64,000 nucleotides of DNA, from positions 3,230,001 through 3,294,000 of the forward strand of contig NZ_CP047242.1 in the NCBI RefSeq assembly GCF_009856605.1, read 5' to 3'. The stretch comes from Trichormus variabilis 0441 (GTDB lineage: Bacteria; Cyanobacteriota; Cyanobacteriia; Cyanobacteriales; Nostocaceae). Below, piece after piece: positions 26,714-34,640 of the stretch (its first letter is position 1; each line of letters opens with the position of its first letter). The notes below the pieces were generated by a model. That model was given only the letters and a program-made list of their open reading frames with translations. It did no database searches and was not told the DNA's origin. The position numbers and the translations under genes are program-made.

Positions 26714-26768
26714 GTCTTTATGATTACGTTGGTTGTATGTATGTTTTAGGCGTTTCCACCTGTTACAT

Positions 26769-26798
26769 ACATTAACAGTAATTATTTCGTTTTGTAAA
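26769..26798 (-). promoter_or_regulatory. candidate psbA promoter
   Basis: On the minus strand TTTACA (26798-26793) and TAATGT (26774-26769) with 18 bases between, about 55 bases upstream of the psbA start. Predicted by eye. Confidence 0.5.
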
Positions 26799-26827
26799 GT
26801 GTTTTGAGAAAAAAAACTTTACAAAAC
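26789..26827. promoter_or_regulatory. 12-base inverted repeat over the psbA -35 region
   Basis: GTTTTGTAAAGT (26789-26800) and ACTTTACAAAAC (26816-26827) are perfectly complementary, separated by 15 A-rich bases. The proximal arm contains the presumed -35 hexamer of psbA, so it may be an operator or an enhancer-like site. See findings. Confidence 0.6.
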
Positions 26828-26940
26828 TTGGTCACTAACGCTGAAAACCACTATTTACAATGATTTTGGGTGTAGATAAAAATGAGTTTCGCTAAATCCG
26901 GCTCGAACAGTAGTTACATTTCTTCAGGAAAATCTGTTTT

Positions 26941-27963
26941 ATGACAGTTGCCGAATCTACCTGTGCCTTAGTGTCCACACAGCCTTCCATAGGAAAGCCG
27001 ACCGGAGGTATTGCCACTTATAGTCCTGCATATACGATTGTTCCTACCTATGAGTGTTTCAATCGCTGTACCTACTGCAACTTTCGCACCGACCCTGGGG
27101 AAAGTTCATGGATGTCTTTATCAGCAGCAGAAGATATATTCAAACGGCTGCAAAATGAGCAAGTTTGCGAAATCCTGATCCTCAGTGGAGAGGTACACCC
27201 CAACTCACCAAAGCGTCAAGTATGGTTCCAGAGAATCTACGATTTATGTAAACTAGCGTTAACATTGGGTTTTCTTCCCCATACCAATGCTGGGCCTTTG
27301 AGTTTCGCAGAGATGCAGGAATTAAAAAGCGTTAATGTTTCAATGGGTTTGATGCTGGAACAGTTAACACCAAAATTATTAGAAACAGTCCATCGCCATG
27401 CACCAAGTAAGTTACCGGAATTAAGGTTACAACAATTAGAGTGGGCGGGAGAGTTGCAAATACCTTTTACAACAGGGTTACTTTTGGGGATTGGGGAAAC
27501 TAATGATGATTGCTGGGAGACACTAGAAGCCATATCGAAGTTACATCAGCGTTACCATCACATTCAGGAAGTTATTTTACAACCCCACAGCCCAGGAAAC
27601 CAGCAGACATTTAACGCGCCAGCTTTTAATCCCCATCAGTTACCAGAAGTGATTGCCAAAGCACGCCAGATTTTACCGTCAGATATTACAATTCAAATTC
27701 CGCCAAATTTAGTTAAAGATGAGCGATGGTTACTGGCTTGTGTAGAAGCGGGTGCGAGAGATTTAGGGGGAATTGGGCCGAAAGATGAAGTGAACCCTGA
27801 TTATCCTCATCTTCAGGCGGAGGAATTGAGAGAAATTTTACAACCTGCGGGTTGGGATTTGATGCCACGTTTGCCTGTGTATCCACAGTTTGATGGTTGG
27901 TTGTCAGGGGAGTTGCAGGCAAGTGTGAGAAGGTGGAGAGAATTGGTAATTGGTAATTGGTAA
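26941..27963 (+). CDS. cofG: FO synthase subunit CofG
   Basis: A 340-residue radical SAM enzyme. The cluster motif CFNRCTYCNF (Cys-x3-Cys-x2-Cys) is followed by the CofG-typical segments ILILSGEVHPNSP, TNAGPLSFAEM, GLMLEQLTP, TGLLLGIGET and LGGIGPKDEVNPDYP. With CofH it makes 7,8-didemethyl-8-hydroxy-5-deazariboflavin (FO), which cyanobacteria use as the antenna chromophore of DNA photolyase. The cofH partner is not in this window. Start ATG 26941 with AGGAAA about 11 bases before it; divergent from psbA with which it shares a 227-base spacer. Confidence 0.93.
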   Translation: MTVAESTCALVSTQPSIGKPTGGIATYSPAYTIVPTYECFNRCTYCNFRTDPGESSWMSLSAAEDIFKRLQNEQVCEILILSGEVHPNSPKRQVWFQRIYDLCKLALTLGFLPHTNAGPLSFAEMQELKSVNVSMGLMLEQLTPKLLETVHRHAPSKLPELRLQQLEWAGELQIPFTTGLLLGIGETNDDCWETLEAISKLHQRYHHIQEVILQPHSPGNQQTFNAPAFNPHQLPEVIAKARQILPSDITIQIPPNLVKDERWLLACVEAGARDLGGIGPKDEVNPDYPHLQAEELREILQPAGWDLMPRLPVYPQFDGWLSGELQASVRRWRELVIGNW

Positions 27964-27964
27964 T

Positions 27965-28810
27965 TTATTTTTGATATGAGTTTGGTATTAGGATTCCGTG
28001 TTTGGGACTGAATAGTAATGCTAATAGGAATAGTCCTGAAACTACTAGAACGATCGCTGGGCCGGAGGGTAAATTATAAAAGTAACTCAGGTACATACCG
28101 CTAATACTCGAAAAAACCCCTATCCCTGCGCCTAAGATCATGACTTGGTGTAGGCGTTTCACCAATAGGTAAGCGGTTGCTCCTGGTGTAATTAACAGTG
28201 ATAGTACTAAGATTACGCCTACTGCTTTCATGCTGGCGACAATTGTTAGAGCAATCAGCAGCATTAAACCAAAGTTTAAGCGATTTACTGGTAAGCCTGC
28301 GGCTTGAGCGCCTAAAGGATCAAAGGTGTAAAATAATAGTTCCTTATATAATAAAATTACGACCGTTAAAACTATAGCGGCGATAATGGCGGTATCACGC
28401 ACCTCATCAACAGTCACGCCAAGGATATTACCAAAGAGAAAGTGATTGAGGTCGATTTTATTATCTTTTTGAACAACGGTAATCAAGGTAATACCCAAGG
28501 CGAAGAATGCTGAAAATACTATACCCATTGCAGCATCTTCTTTGATGGGCGATCGCGTCCTAATCCAAGCGATCGCTATCGTACTCAAAACCCCAGCAAT
28601 AAATGCGCCCACGAATATGTTAGCGCCCACCATAAAAGCGATCGCTAGTCCTGGCAAAACCGAGTGACTGATAGCATCACCCAACAGCGCCAATCTTTGC
28701 ACCATCAAGTAACTACCCACAACCGCACACAACAAACCTACTAAAATAGCAATCACAAGCGATCGCTGCATAAAGCCATATTGCAACGGCTCAATTAAAG
28801 CTTCTAACAT
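27965..28810 (-). CDS. mntB: Mn/Zn ABC transporter permease
   Basis: A 281-residue integral membrane protein of the ABC-3 permease family with about eight hydrophobic segments (for example LVIAILVGLLCAVVGSYLMV, TIIAAIVLTVVILLY, AIVLVVSGLFLLALLF). GDAISHSVLPG and SMKAVGVILVLSLLITPGA are family signatures, the former being the coupling/substrate region. It is the membrane channel of a manganese or zinc importer whose ATPase lies upstream on the same strand (252-base gap filled by a MITE) and whose binding protein is divergent. cofG ends one base before its stop, tail to tail. Confidence 0.92.
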   Translation of the reverse strand: MLEALIEPLQYGFMQRSLVIAILVGLLCAVVGSYLMVQRLALLGDAISHSVLPGLAIAFMVGANIFVGAFIAGVLSTIAIAWIRTRSPIKEDAAMGIVFSAFFALGITLITVVQKDNKIDLNHFLFGNILGVTVDEVRDTAIIAAIVLTVVILLYKELLFYTFDPLGAQAAGLPVNRLNFGLMLLIALTIVASMKAVGVILVLSLLITPGATAYLLVKRLHQVMILGAGIGVFSSISGMYLSYFYNLPSGPAIVLVVSGLFLLALLFSPKHGILIPNSYQK

Positions 28811-28872
28811 GGATGTTTAATCATTAGTCAGTGGTCAGTGGTCATTAGTCCATTGTCAATAGTCAGTTGTTA

Positions 28873-28960
28873 TACCAATTTAAATAAACCGTCTGTAGAG
28901 ACGCGATTTATCGCGTCTTCTTCACCCAATGATGTGTTGCCATCATTAATTGAGTTGGTA
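28873..28960. mobile_element. MITE copy A (TACCAATT / TTGGTA ends)
   Basis: An 88-base element between mntA and mntB with ends TACCAATTTAAAT and (complement) TACCAACTCAATTAATG. It includes an AGACGCGA-TTTA-TCGCGTCT palindrome (28899-28918) and a TCACCCAATGATGTGTTGC segment shared, in the opposite orientation, with copies at 31703-31806 and 36589-36682. No coding capacity. Upstream, at 28820-28870, lie CAGTGGTCAGTGGTCATTAGTC short repeats. Confidence 0.75.
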
Positions 28961-28990
28961 TTAGTTGTTGTGCGTCGTATGAGTTATGAG

Positions 28991-29058
28991 ACTTACGCAA
29001 CCAGATTTTCTGTTGATACTAGGTATCCCTACACCCCTATACCCCTACACCCCAATCC
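28991..29058. repeat. one-ended copy of the ACTTACGCA repeat
   Basis: Starts ACTTACGCAACC and continues similar to 16772-16835 (CTGTTGA, ACT-GGT, then C-rich CCCCTACACCCC). It ends against the stop of mntA; the second end is not seen. Confidence 0.5.
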
Positions 29059-29062
29059 CCGT

Positions 29063-29860
29063 TCAAGCTGCATCCGAGAAATAGATGACTTTACCGCCGT
29101 AAGCTTGGTGCAGGTTATCCTCTGTAAGTACTTGTTGGCGGGAACCTGCGGCGATTAATTCACGGTTGAGTAATACTAAATCATCGAAATGGCTGATGGA
29201 TTCGCCTAAATCGTGGTTAACTACCAACACAATTTTGTTAGCCGCAGCTAGTTCATGGAAAACCTCAAAAATAACTGTTTGGGTTTTTTGGTCGATACCT
29301 ACCAAGGGTTCATCAAAACAGAATATGTCTGCTTGTTGTGCTAAAGCCCTCGCTAAAAATACCCGTTGTTGTTGTCCCCCTGATAATTGTCCTATGGGGC
29401 GATCGCAATAATCCAACATTCCCACTCGTTCTAAGGCATTCTTGGCAACTTGGCGACTCACAGCCGAGAAACTACGTAACCAACCTGTTTTCTTTACCCG
29501 TCCCATCATCACCACATCCCAAACTACGGCGGGATAAGTCCAGTCAATTTGGCTACGTTGGGGAACGTAAGCAACTTTCCCCAATTGCTGCATCAGGGGT
29601 TTTTCTTGGTATAATACCTTACCACTGCTAACGGGAACCAAGCCTAACATTGCTTTCATCAGAGTGCTTTTACCAGCACCGTTAGGGCCAAATATTCCTG
29701 TTATTCGTCCCGGTTTGACAATACAGTTAACATCCCGCAAGGCTTCTTGTGTACGGTAGTGTACCCCTAGATGGGAGATATTAATTGTTGCTGTTGCTGT
29801 TGATGTATCCACTGGTTCCCGCATGGAATTAGTTGCTAAGGAAAAGTTCGCAATTTGCAT
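29063..29860 (-). CDS. mntA: Mn/Zn ABC transporter ATP-binding protein
   Basis: A 265-residue ABC ATPase. Walker A GPNGAGKST, Q-loop VPQRS, signature LSGGQQQRV, Walker B IFCFDEPL and the switch His in VVNHDLGES are all present. It is of the metal-importer (ZnuC/MntA) type and pairs with the permease downstream and the lipoprotein encoded divergently by mntC 92 bases away. The N-terminus has a 25-residue extension before the domain, so a second ATG (29824) might be the start. Confidence 0.93.
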   Translation of the reverse strand: MQIANFSLATNSMREPVDTSTATATINISHLGVHYRTQEALRDVNCIVKPGRITGIFGPNGAGKSTLMKAMLGLVPVSSGKVLYQEKPLMQQLGKVAYVPQRSQIDWTYPAVVWDVVMMGRVKKTGWLRSFSAVSRQVAKNALERVGMLDYCDRPIGQLSGGQQQRVFLARALAQQADIFCFDEPLVGIDQKTQTVIFEVFHELAAANKIVLVVNHDLGESISHFDDLVLLNRELIAAGSRQQVLTEDNLHQAYGGKVIYFSDAA

Positions 29861-29884
29861 GGTGTCATTTCCGAGACGTAAAAA

Positions 29885-29939
29885 ATGAAAAGATTATGAA
29901 AATAATGTAACTTAAAAAATGAGAAAAATATGAAAATAA
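29885..29939. promoter_or_regulatory. AT-rich direct repeats between mntA and mntC
   Basis: TATGAAAATAA occurs exactly twice (29895-29905 and 29929-29939), 34 bases apart, and a related ATGAAAAGA is at 29885-29893. They lie in the 92-base divergent control region of the metal importer. A Mn-responsive regulator such as ManR is a possible binder (inference). Confidence 0.5.
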
Positions 29940-29952
29940 CTATAACAGTCTG

Positions 29953-30930
29953 ATGAATGCAATCACTCACTCAAAAGCCAGATTTTGCTGGCGATCTGTA
30001 TTAGGCGTACTTGTAGGACTTTTGATAGGTGGATGTACCTCAGTCAACTCTAGCCGTACTCCTGGGGATGCAGAGAGTAAACCGCAAGTCGTAGCAACTA
30101 GTACCATCATCGCCGATTTAGCTGAAGAAGTTGGGGGAGAAGAAATTCAATTAACTGGAATACTTAAGCCAGGAACAGATCCTCATGTTTACGAACCAGT
30201 ACCAGCCGACAGCAGAGTTTTAGAAAAAGCTGACTTGATTTTGTATAACGGTTACAACCTAGAACCAGGGTTGATTAAGTTAATGAATGCTGCTGGTAGT
30301 AAAGCCAGAAAGTTAGCTGTGGGAGAAGTTGTCAAACCATTGCAGTTAGATAAAGGTAAAGGTGAGGTAGTGCCAGATCCTCACGTTTGGGGGAGTGCAG
30401 AAAATGCTGCGGCTATGGTTAATGCTATTCGAGATGGTTTAATTGATTTATCCCCTAAAGATAGAGAAAAATATACTCAGAGGGCATCACAGCTTACAGA
30501 TGAATTAAAACAGTTGCATAGCTGGATTAATCAGCAGATACAGACAATTCCACCTGATAAGCGCAAACTAATAACAACCCACGATGCTTTCCAATATTAT
30601 GGACGAGCTTACGGTCTGGCGATCGCCGGTACTTTAATTGGCATTAGCACTGAAGAACAGCCAAGCGCCCAAACAGTTAAAAGATTAGTAGACTCGATTA
30701 AAAAGATCGGTGTACCTGCAATTTTTGCCGAAACTACAATTAATCCCACTTTAATTAGAACTGTTGCCGAAGAAGCAGGGATAAAACTAGCACCAAATCA
30801 ACTCTACTCTGATTCCATTGGTGCTAAAGGAAGTAATGGCGATTCCTATATCAAAATGATGGAGGCAAACACACGCGCTATTGTAGAAGCCTTGGGTGGA
30901 AAATATACGCCTTTTGAACTAAAGAAGTAA
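29953..30930 (+). CDS. mntC: Mn/Zn ABC transporter substrate-binding lipoprotein
   Basis: A 325-residue cluster A-I metal-binding protein. The signal peptide ends in a lipobox LIGGC with Cys28, so it is anchored in the outer face of the plasma membrane. Metal ligands by position: His78 (DPHVYEP), His144 (DPHVWGS), His210 (TTHDAF) and Asp287 (YSDSIG). The overall sequence, with GTLIGISTEEQPSAQTVKRL split by one turn, resembles cyanobacterial MntC and it lacks the His-rich loop of ZnuA, but the third ligand is His as in TroA rather than Glu as in PsaA-type Mn binders; metal choice is thus open. Divergent to its ATPase gene. Confidence 0.9.
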   Translation: MNAITHSKARFCWRSVLGVLVGLLIGGCTSVNSSRTPGDAESKPQVVATSTIIADLAEEVGGEEIQLTGILKPGTDPHVYEPVPADSRVLEKADLILYNGYNLEPGLIKLMNAAGSKARKLAVGEVVKPLQLDKGKGEVVPDPHVWGSAENAAAMVNAIRDGLIDLSPKDREKYTQRASQLTDELKQLHSWINQQIQTIPPDKRKLITTHDAFQYYGRAYGLAIAGTLIGISTEEQPSAQTVKRLVDSIKKIGVPAIFAETTINPTLIRTVAEEAGIKLAPNQLYSDSIGAKGSNGDSYIKMMEANTRAIVEALGGKYTPFELKK

Positions 30931-31112
30931 ATACATTTTTTGGTTGTATTTCTATAGTCTGAGGTTATTTGTAAATCTAAAAGCTAGGATATGGCCTTAG
31001 ATATGTAATTGTCTTCAAAGTAGGAAACTCTTACTTGAGAAAGAACTAAATAAACATTTGATTTTTTAGAGTGTGTTAGTGGACATAAAAGATTTTAATT
31101 GCTGAAATAGCC

Positions 31113-31463
31113 ATGACTAACGAAAATCTAGAAAATCAAAATAATCAACCAAAAGAAATTAAACAACCAGTAAGTAAAGATTGGCATTCCCGTGAGGAAC
31201 CAACTGCGAAAGAAAGAAACTTAACAGCAAACCCTGGTGATAGAATTGCCGACGAACCCCAATCCATCGAAGAGAAAGCCCAGCAGGTGGCTGTAGATGC
31301 ACCAGACATCACAGGCGATCATATTAAAGTACCTACCTACTTTATTGTTGACGAACCTAACGGTGAACAAAAAGCATTACATCACGTCAAGGATGCTGAA
31401 GAAATTTCTGATGTAATTCGTCAAGCTAGGGTAGATGAAAACGGAAATCGTATTTGGTGGTAG
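31113..31463 (+). CDS. small hydrophilic protein of unknown function
   Basis: A 116-residue acidic, highly hydrophilic protein. The first 60 residues are rich in Asn, Gln, Lys and Glu and are likely disordered; the last 50 (KVPTYFIVDEPNGEQKALHH, ISDVIRQARVDENG, ending RIWW) may fold. No membrane segment. It is followed by a strong hairpin and preceded by a plausible spacer, so it is probably a single-gene transcript. I do not recognise a family; it is coding by its clean frame, normal codon use and downstream terminator. Confidence 0.65.
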   Translation: MTNENLENQNNQPKEIKQPVSKDWHSREEPTAKERNLTANPGDRIADEPQSIEEKAQQVAVDAPDITGDHIKVPTYFIVDEPNGEQKALHHVKDAEEISDVIRQARVDENGNRIWW

Positions 31464-31488
31464 TTTTCAGTGCATTATCTTAGATGAT

Positions 31489-31521
31489 AGATACCCGACT
31501 TTTTAAAAACGTCGGGTATCT
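31489..31521 (+). terminator. hairpin after the small unknown gene
   Basis: AGATACCCGAC (31489-31499) and GTCGGGTATCT (31511-31521) are a perfect 11-base inverted repeat with a T5A5 centre. No strong T tail on the plus strand. Confidence 0.65.
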
Positions 31522-31543
31522 GAACACACTATAAATAAATTAA

Positions 31544-31694
31544 CGTGAGTTCGATGACCTCTCCCCAAACCCCTCTCCGACGCGGAGAGGGGCTTAAATA
31601 TCCTGAAAGTTCAACGAAAAATTAGAGTTTTGAAGCCTCTCTCCTTGCAGGGGAGAGGTTTGGAGAGGGGTTTTTAAAATTCGTCGAACTCACG
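31544..31694. mobile_element. palindromic MITE with CGTGAGTTCGA ends
   Basis: A 151-base element with perfect 11-base terminal inverted repeats CGTGAGTTCGA / TCGAACTCACG, flanked by TTAA on both sides (31540-31543, 31695-31698), a likely target duplication. Internal CCTCTCC/GGAGAGG blocks make most of it foldable as a long hairpin. A diverged copy interrupted by an IS lies at 34614-36588. Confidence 0.8.
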
Positions 31695-31702
31695 TTAAAT
31701 TA

Positions 31703-31806
31703 TACGAATTCAATTAATGATTGCACCACATCCTTGGGTGAAGAAGACGCGATTCATCGCGTCCCTACAAATGGTTTATTTGTTGCATTCTTTTTTCAAA
31801 TTGGTA
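31703..31806. mobile_element. MITE copy B abutting the dnaE-n stop codon
   Basis: A 104-base element from TACGAATTCAATTAATG to CAAATTGGTA, related to copy A (28873-28960, inverted) and to copy C. It holds the palindrome at 31745-31764 and ends on the base immediately before the stop codon of dnaE-n, so it forms the whole proximal 3' region of that gene. Confidence 0.75.
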
Positions 31807-34440
31807 TTACTCCGGTAAACCCTTGACTTGCAGCAAGTCTAACTCTTGTTCAAATATTTCATCAATTGGCAACATCTTGCCATCTTGAGTCATGAATTTG
31901 TGGTCTTTTGTTGCCTTAATTATTGACCCATCTTCTAAACAATATTCAAATACTTCTTGTTTACCTCGATGATGCCATTGAGCAATAGGTTGGGTGTAAA
32001 CAATACCATTACTATCAATGCTAAATACACTACACTCAATACCTTTGTCTACAATCTCACCAATAGGTACAAATCCATATTCAACTGTTAAAACTTCTGT
32101 ATCGTAACTTAAGCAATATTCGGCGAATTTCAACATATCCTCAAATAGCTTTTCAGCTACTTGCTTCTTGACACCATTTTTTGTTGAACCATCGATAAAT
32201 TTTTCTTGCTGCTTCTGCATCTCCGAAACTTTCTTTTTACCCATCGCACGACGTAGCAAGTCGGCTTGTCCTAAGGTATAACCAGCCATATCTTGAGCAA
32301 TTTTCATGATTTGCTCCTGATAGACCATGATTCCATAGGTTTCATTTAAGATTGGTTCTAAAACTTGGCTTTCATAATCGATATTTTCCCGCCCGTGTTT
32401 ACGGTTAATAAACTTAGGAATTAATCCAGCATCTAAAGGGCCTGGTCGGTAAAGTGCCAGGATAGAAGAAATATCTTCAATATTAGAAGGCTTCAAATCT
32501 CGTACTATCTGTTTCATCCCTGAAGATTCTAATTGAAATATACCTTCTAATTCACCTGATTCCAACAATTCATAAGTCTTTTGGACATCTTTTGGTAAAG
32601 TTTTATATTCACCTTTAGCTAATATCTTTTGTGCCTTACGTTCTTGACTGGTGATTTCGTAAGGGTCGATTCTAAAGCCGTGTTTTTCTTCAATTAAATC
32701 AATTGTTTTTTGAATCATCGTCAGGTTTTTTAATCCCAAGAAGTCCATTTTTAACAAACCCATTGATTCCAGGTCTTCCATGAAATATTGAGTAATTACA
32801 GACCCATCATTATTTTTTTGCAGTGGGACAATTTCATCTAATGGATCAGCAGAAATGACTACACCGGCGGCGTGAACACCAAAGGTTTTGTTAGTTCCTT
32901 CGATTCGCATCGCCATATCTAACCAATGGCGGACTCTGGGGTCATTATCATATTTTTCTTTAAACTCTGGTTCTGGAGTGGTGTCAGAAACCATCACCTT
33001 CAGTTTAGTTGGTTTACCCCGGACTACAGGAATTAATTTCGCCATTTTGTCGGCTTCCCCATAGGGAATGTTTAACACTCTGGCGACATCTTTTAAAACT
33101 GCTTTGGAAGTTAGACGGTTAAAAGTAATGATTTGGGCGACTCTTTCTTTCCCATATTTATCTGTTACATATTCAATTACTTTATCCCGTTGTTCAATAC
33201 AGAAATCTGTATCGATATCAGGCATTGATTTACGTTCTGGGTTCAAAAATCGCTCGAAGAGTAACCCATGATGTACCGGATCAATGTTGGTAATTCCCAT
33301 TGTGTACGCAACTAAGGAACCAGCCGCCGAACCCCGACCAGGCCCCACAGGGATATTATTATCTCTGGCAAATTTGATATAGTCCCACACTACTAAAAAG
33401 TAGCTGGAGAATCCCATTTGTTGCAACATTTTGAGTTCATATTCTAGCCGTTCTCTGTAGACTGGCTCGACTTCGTTGCGGGATTTACGATTGAGTTTGT
33501 CTAATAGTCCTTGCCATGCAACTTCTTCGACATAAGTATCAGGAGTATGACCTGAAGGAATTGGGTAGTTGGGAATACGAGGCTCACCCATAATATGGTA
33601 AGGCTCGATTTTATCAGCGACTTCTTCTGTGGTGGCGATCGCTTCTGCAATTACATCATCGGTTAAATGGTCGCGGAATAGCAACTTCATCTCTTCGCCA
33701 GATTTGAGATATTCTGTACCGCTATACCGCATTCGCTTATCTTCACTAATTAGCTTGCCAGTTTGAATACATAGCAATGCGTCGTGTGCTTCTACATCAA
33801 AGCAAGAAATGTAATGGGAATCATTGGTAGCAACAAATTTAATATCTAACTCACGGGCAATTTTAATAATTTCTACGTTGACAATACGGTCTTCTTGTGA
33901 TCCGTGGTCTTGAATTTCTAAATAAAAATCATCACCAAAAACATCTTTATACCACTTGGCAACTTTCCGCGCTGCATCTGGTCTGTTGCTAAGAATTGCT
34001 TGGGGAATTTCTCCACCTAAGCAAGCACTGGTGACAATTAAGCCCTCATGATACTCCTTGAGCAAATCTTTATTAATACAAGGGCGAGAAAAAATACCTT
34101 TACCTTGTACACCTTGGAGGTGAGAGATTGTAGTTAATTTGACTAAATTTTTGTAACCTTTAGTATTTTTAGCTAAAACAACTTGATGATATTTAGGGCG
34201 ACCACGTTCTTGTTTTGCCAGGTCGCCGTTCAGGATATACATTTCGTTGCCAATGATGGGCTTAATATTCTTACTGCGGCAAATTTTCAGTAGTTCGATC
34301 GCACCATACATGACACCGTGATCGGTAACAGCGATCGCTTTCATACCCAAGGCGATCGCTTGATCAATCAACTCAGGTAGCTGACTAGCCCCATCCAGCA
34401 GGCTGTAATCACTATGAATATGTAAAGGTACAAAGGACAT
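31807..34440 (-). CDS. dnaE: DNA polymerase III alpha subunit, N-terminal part fused to a split-intein half
   Basis: An 877-residue protein. It starts with the PHP domain ([13 protein letters not shown]) and has the polymerase palm with MPDIDTDF catalytic aspartates and LKMDFLGL for the third. The extein part ends after residue 775 at KFAEY; the last 102 residues are the N-half of the naturally split DnaE intein (starting [14 protein letters not shown]). The rest of DnaE, with the intein C-half, is encoded elsewhere in the genome, and the two polypeptides are joined by protein trans-splicing to give the replicative polymerase. The apparent truncation is thus normal for this lineage. Start ATG 34440. 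Confidence 0.97.
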   Translation of the reverse strand: MSFVPLHIHSDYSLLDGASQLPELIDQAIALGMKAIAVTDHGVMYGAIELLKICRSKNIKPIIGNEMYILNGDLAKQERGRPKYHQVVLAKNTKGYKNLVKLTTISHLQGVQGKGIFSRPCINKDLLKEYHEGLIVTSACLGGEIPQAILSNRPDAARKVAKWYKDVFGDDFYLEIQDHGSQEDRIVNVEIIKIARELDIKFVATNDSHYISCFDVEAHDALLCIQTGKLISEDKRMRYSGTEYLKSGEEMKLLFRDHLTDDVIAEAIATTEEVADKIEPYHIMGEPRIPNYPIPSGHTPDTYVEEVAWQGLLDKLNRKSRNEVEPVYRERLEYELKMLQQMGFSSYFLVVWDYIKFARDNNIPVGPGRGSAAGSLVAYTMGITNIDPVHHGLLFERFLNPERKSMPDIDTDFCIEQRDKVIEYVTDKYGKERVAQIITFNRLTSKAVLKDVARVLNIPYGEADKMAKLIPVVRGKPTKLKVMVSDTTPEPEFKEKYDNDPRVRHWLDMAMRIEGTNKTFGVHAAGVVISADPLDEIVPLQKNNDGSVITQYFMEDLESMGLLKMDFLGLKNLTMIQKTIDLIEEKHGFRIDPYEITSQERKAQKILAKGEYKTLPKDVQKTYELLESGELEGIFQLESSGMKQIVRDLKPSNIEDISSILALYRPGPLDAGLIPKFINRKHGRENIDYESQVLEPILNETYGIMVYQEQIMKIAQDMAGYTLGQADLLRRAMGKKKVSEMQKQQEKFIDGSTKNGVKKQVAEKLFEDMLKFAEYCLSYDTEVLTVEYGFVPIGEIVDKGIECSVFSIDSNGIVYTQPIAQWHHRGKQEVFEYCLEDGSIIKATKDHKFMTQDGKMLPIDEIFEQELDLLQVKGLPE
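31810..32115 (-). other. split DnaE intein, N-terminal half
   Basis: Codes for 102 residues beginning with the nucleophilic Cys1 (TGC at 32115-32113) right after the extein residues AEY. Block A is CLSYDTEVL, and block B is KATKDHKF with the conserved Thr-x-x-His. The end LLQVKGLPE is followed by the stop. The sequence agrees, as far as I remember it, with the intein of Anabaena variabilis/Nostoc PCC 7120. Confidence 0.95.
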
Positions 34441-34640
34441 AACTCTCTCCCAGCCCTAGCCCACAATCTCCCCCTGGGATTTCTTGTGAACCAGATTTTA
34501 TCTAGCAACGGAATCTTAGATTAACGCTTTTAGGAAATTTCCACTTCCGCAGGAGATGTGTAAATAATGACAGGTGGAGCCAGGGGAACGATATTTCGTA
34601 CCAATTCAATTAACGTGAATTCGACGGAACCTAACCCCAA

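Noticed and set aside
27965..30930. Metal importer called as ZnuABC
   Set aside because: The binding protein has no His-rich loop and resembles MntC overall, though the third ligand leaves the metal open.
31807..34440. dnaE apparently truncated at 877 residues, as if a pseudogene
   Set aside because: The last 102 residues are a split-intein half, so the end is normal for this lineage.
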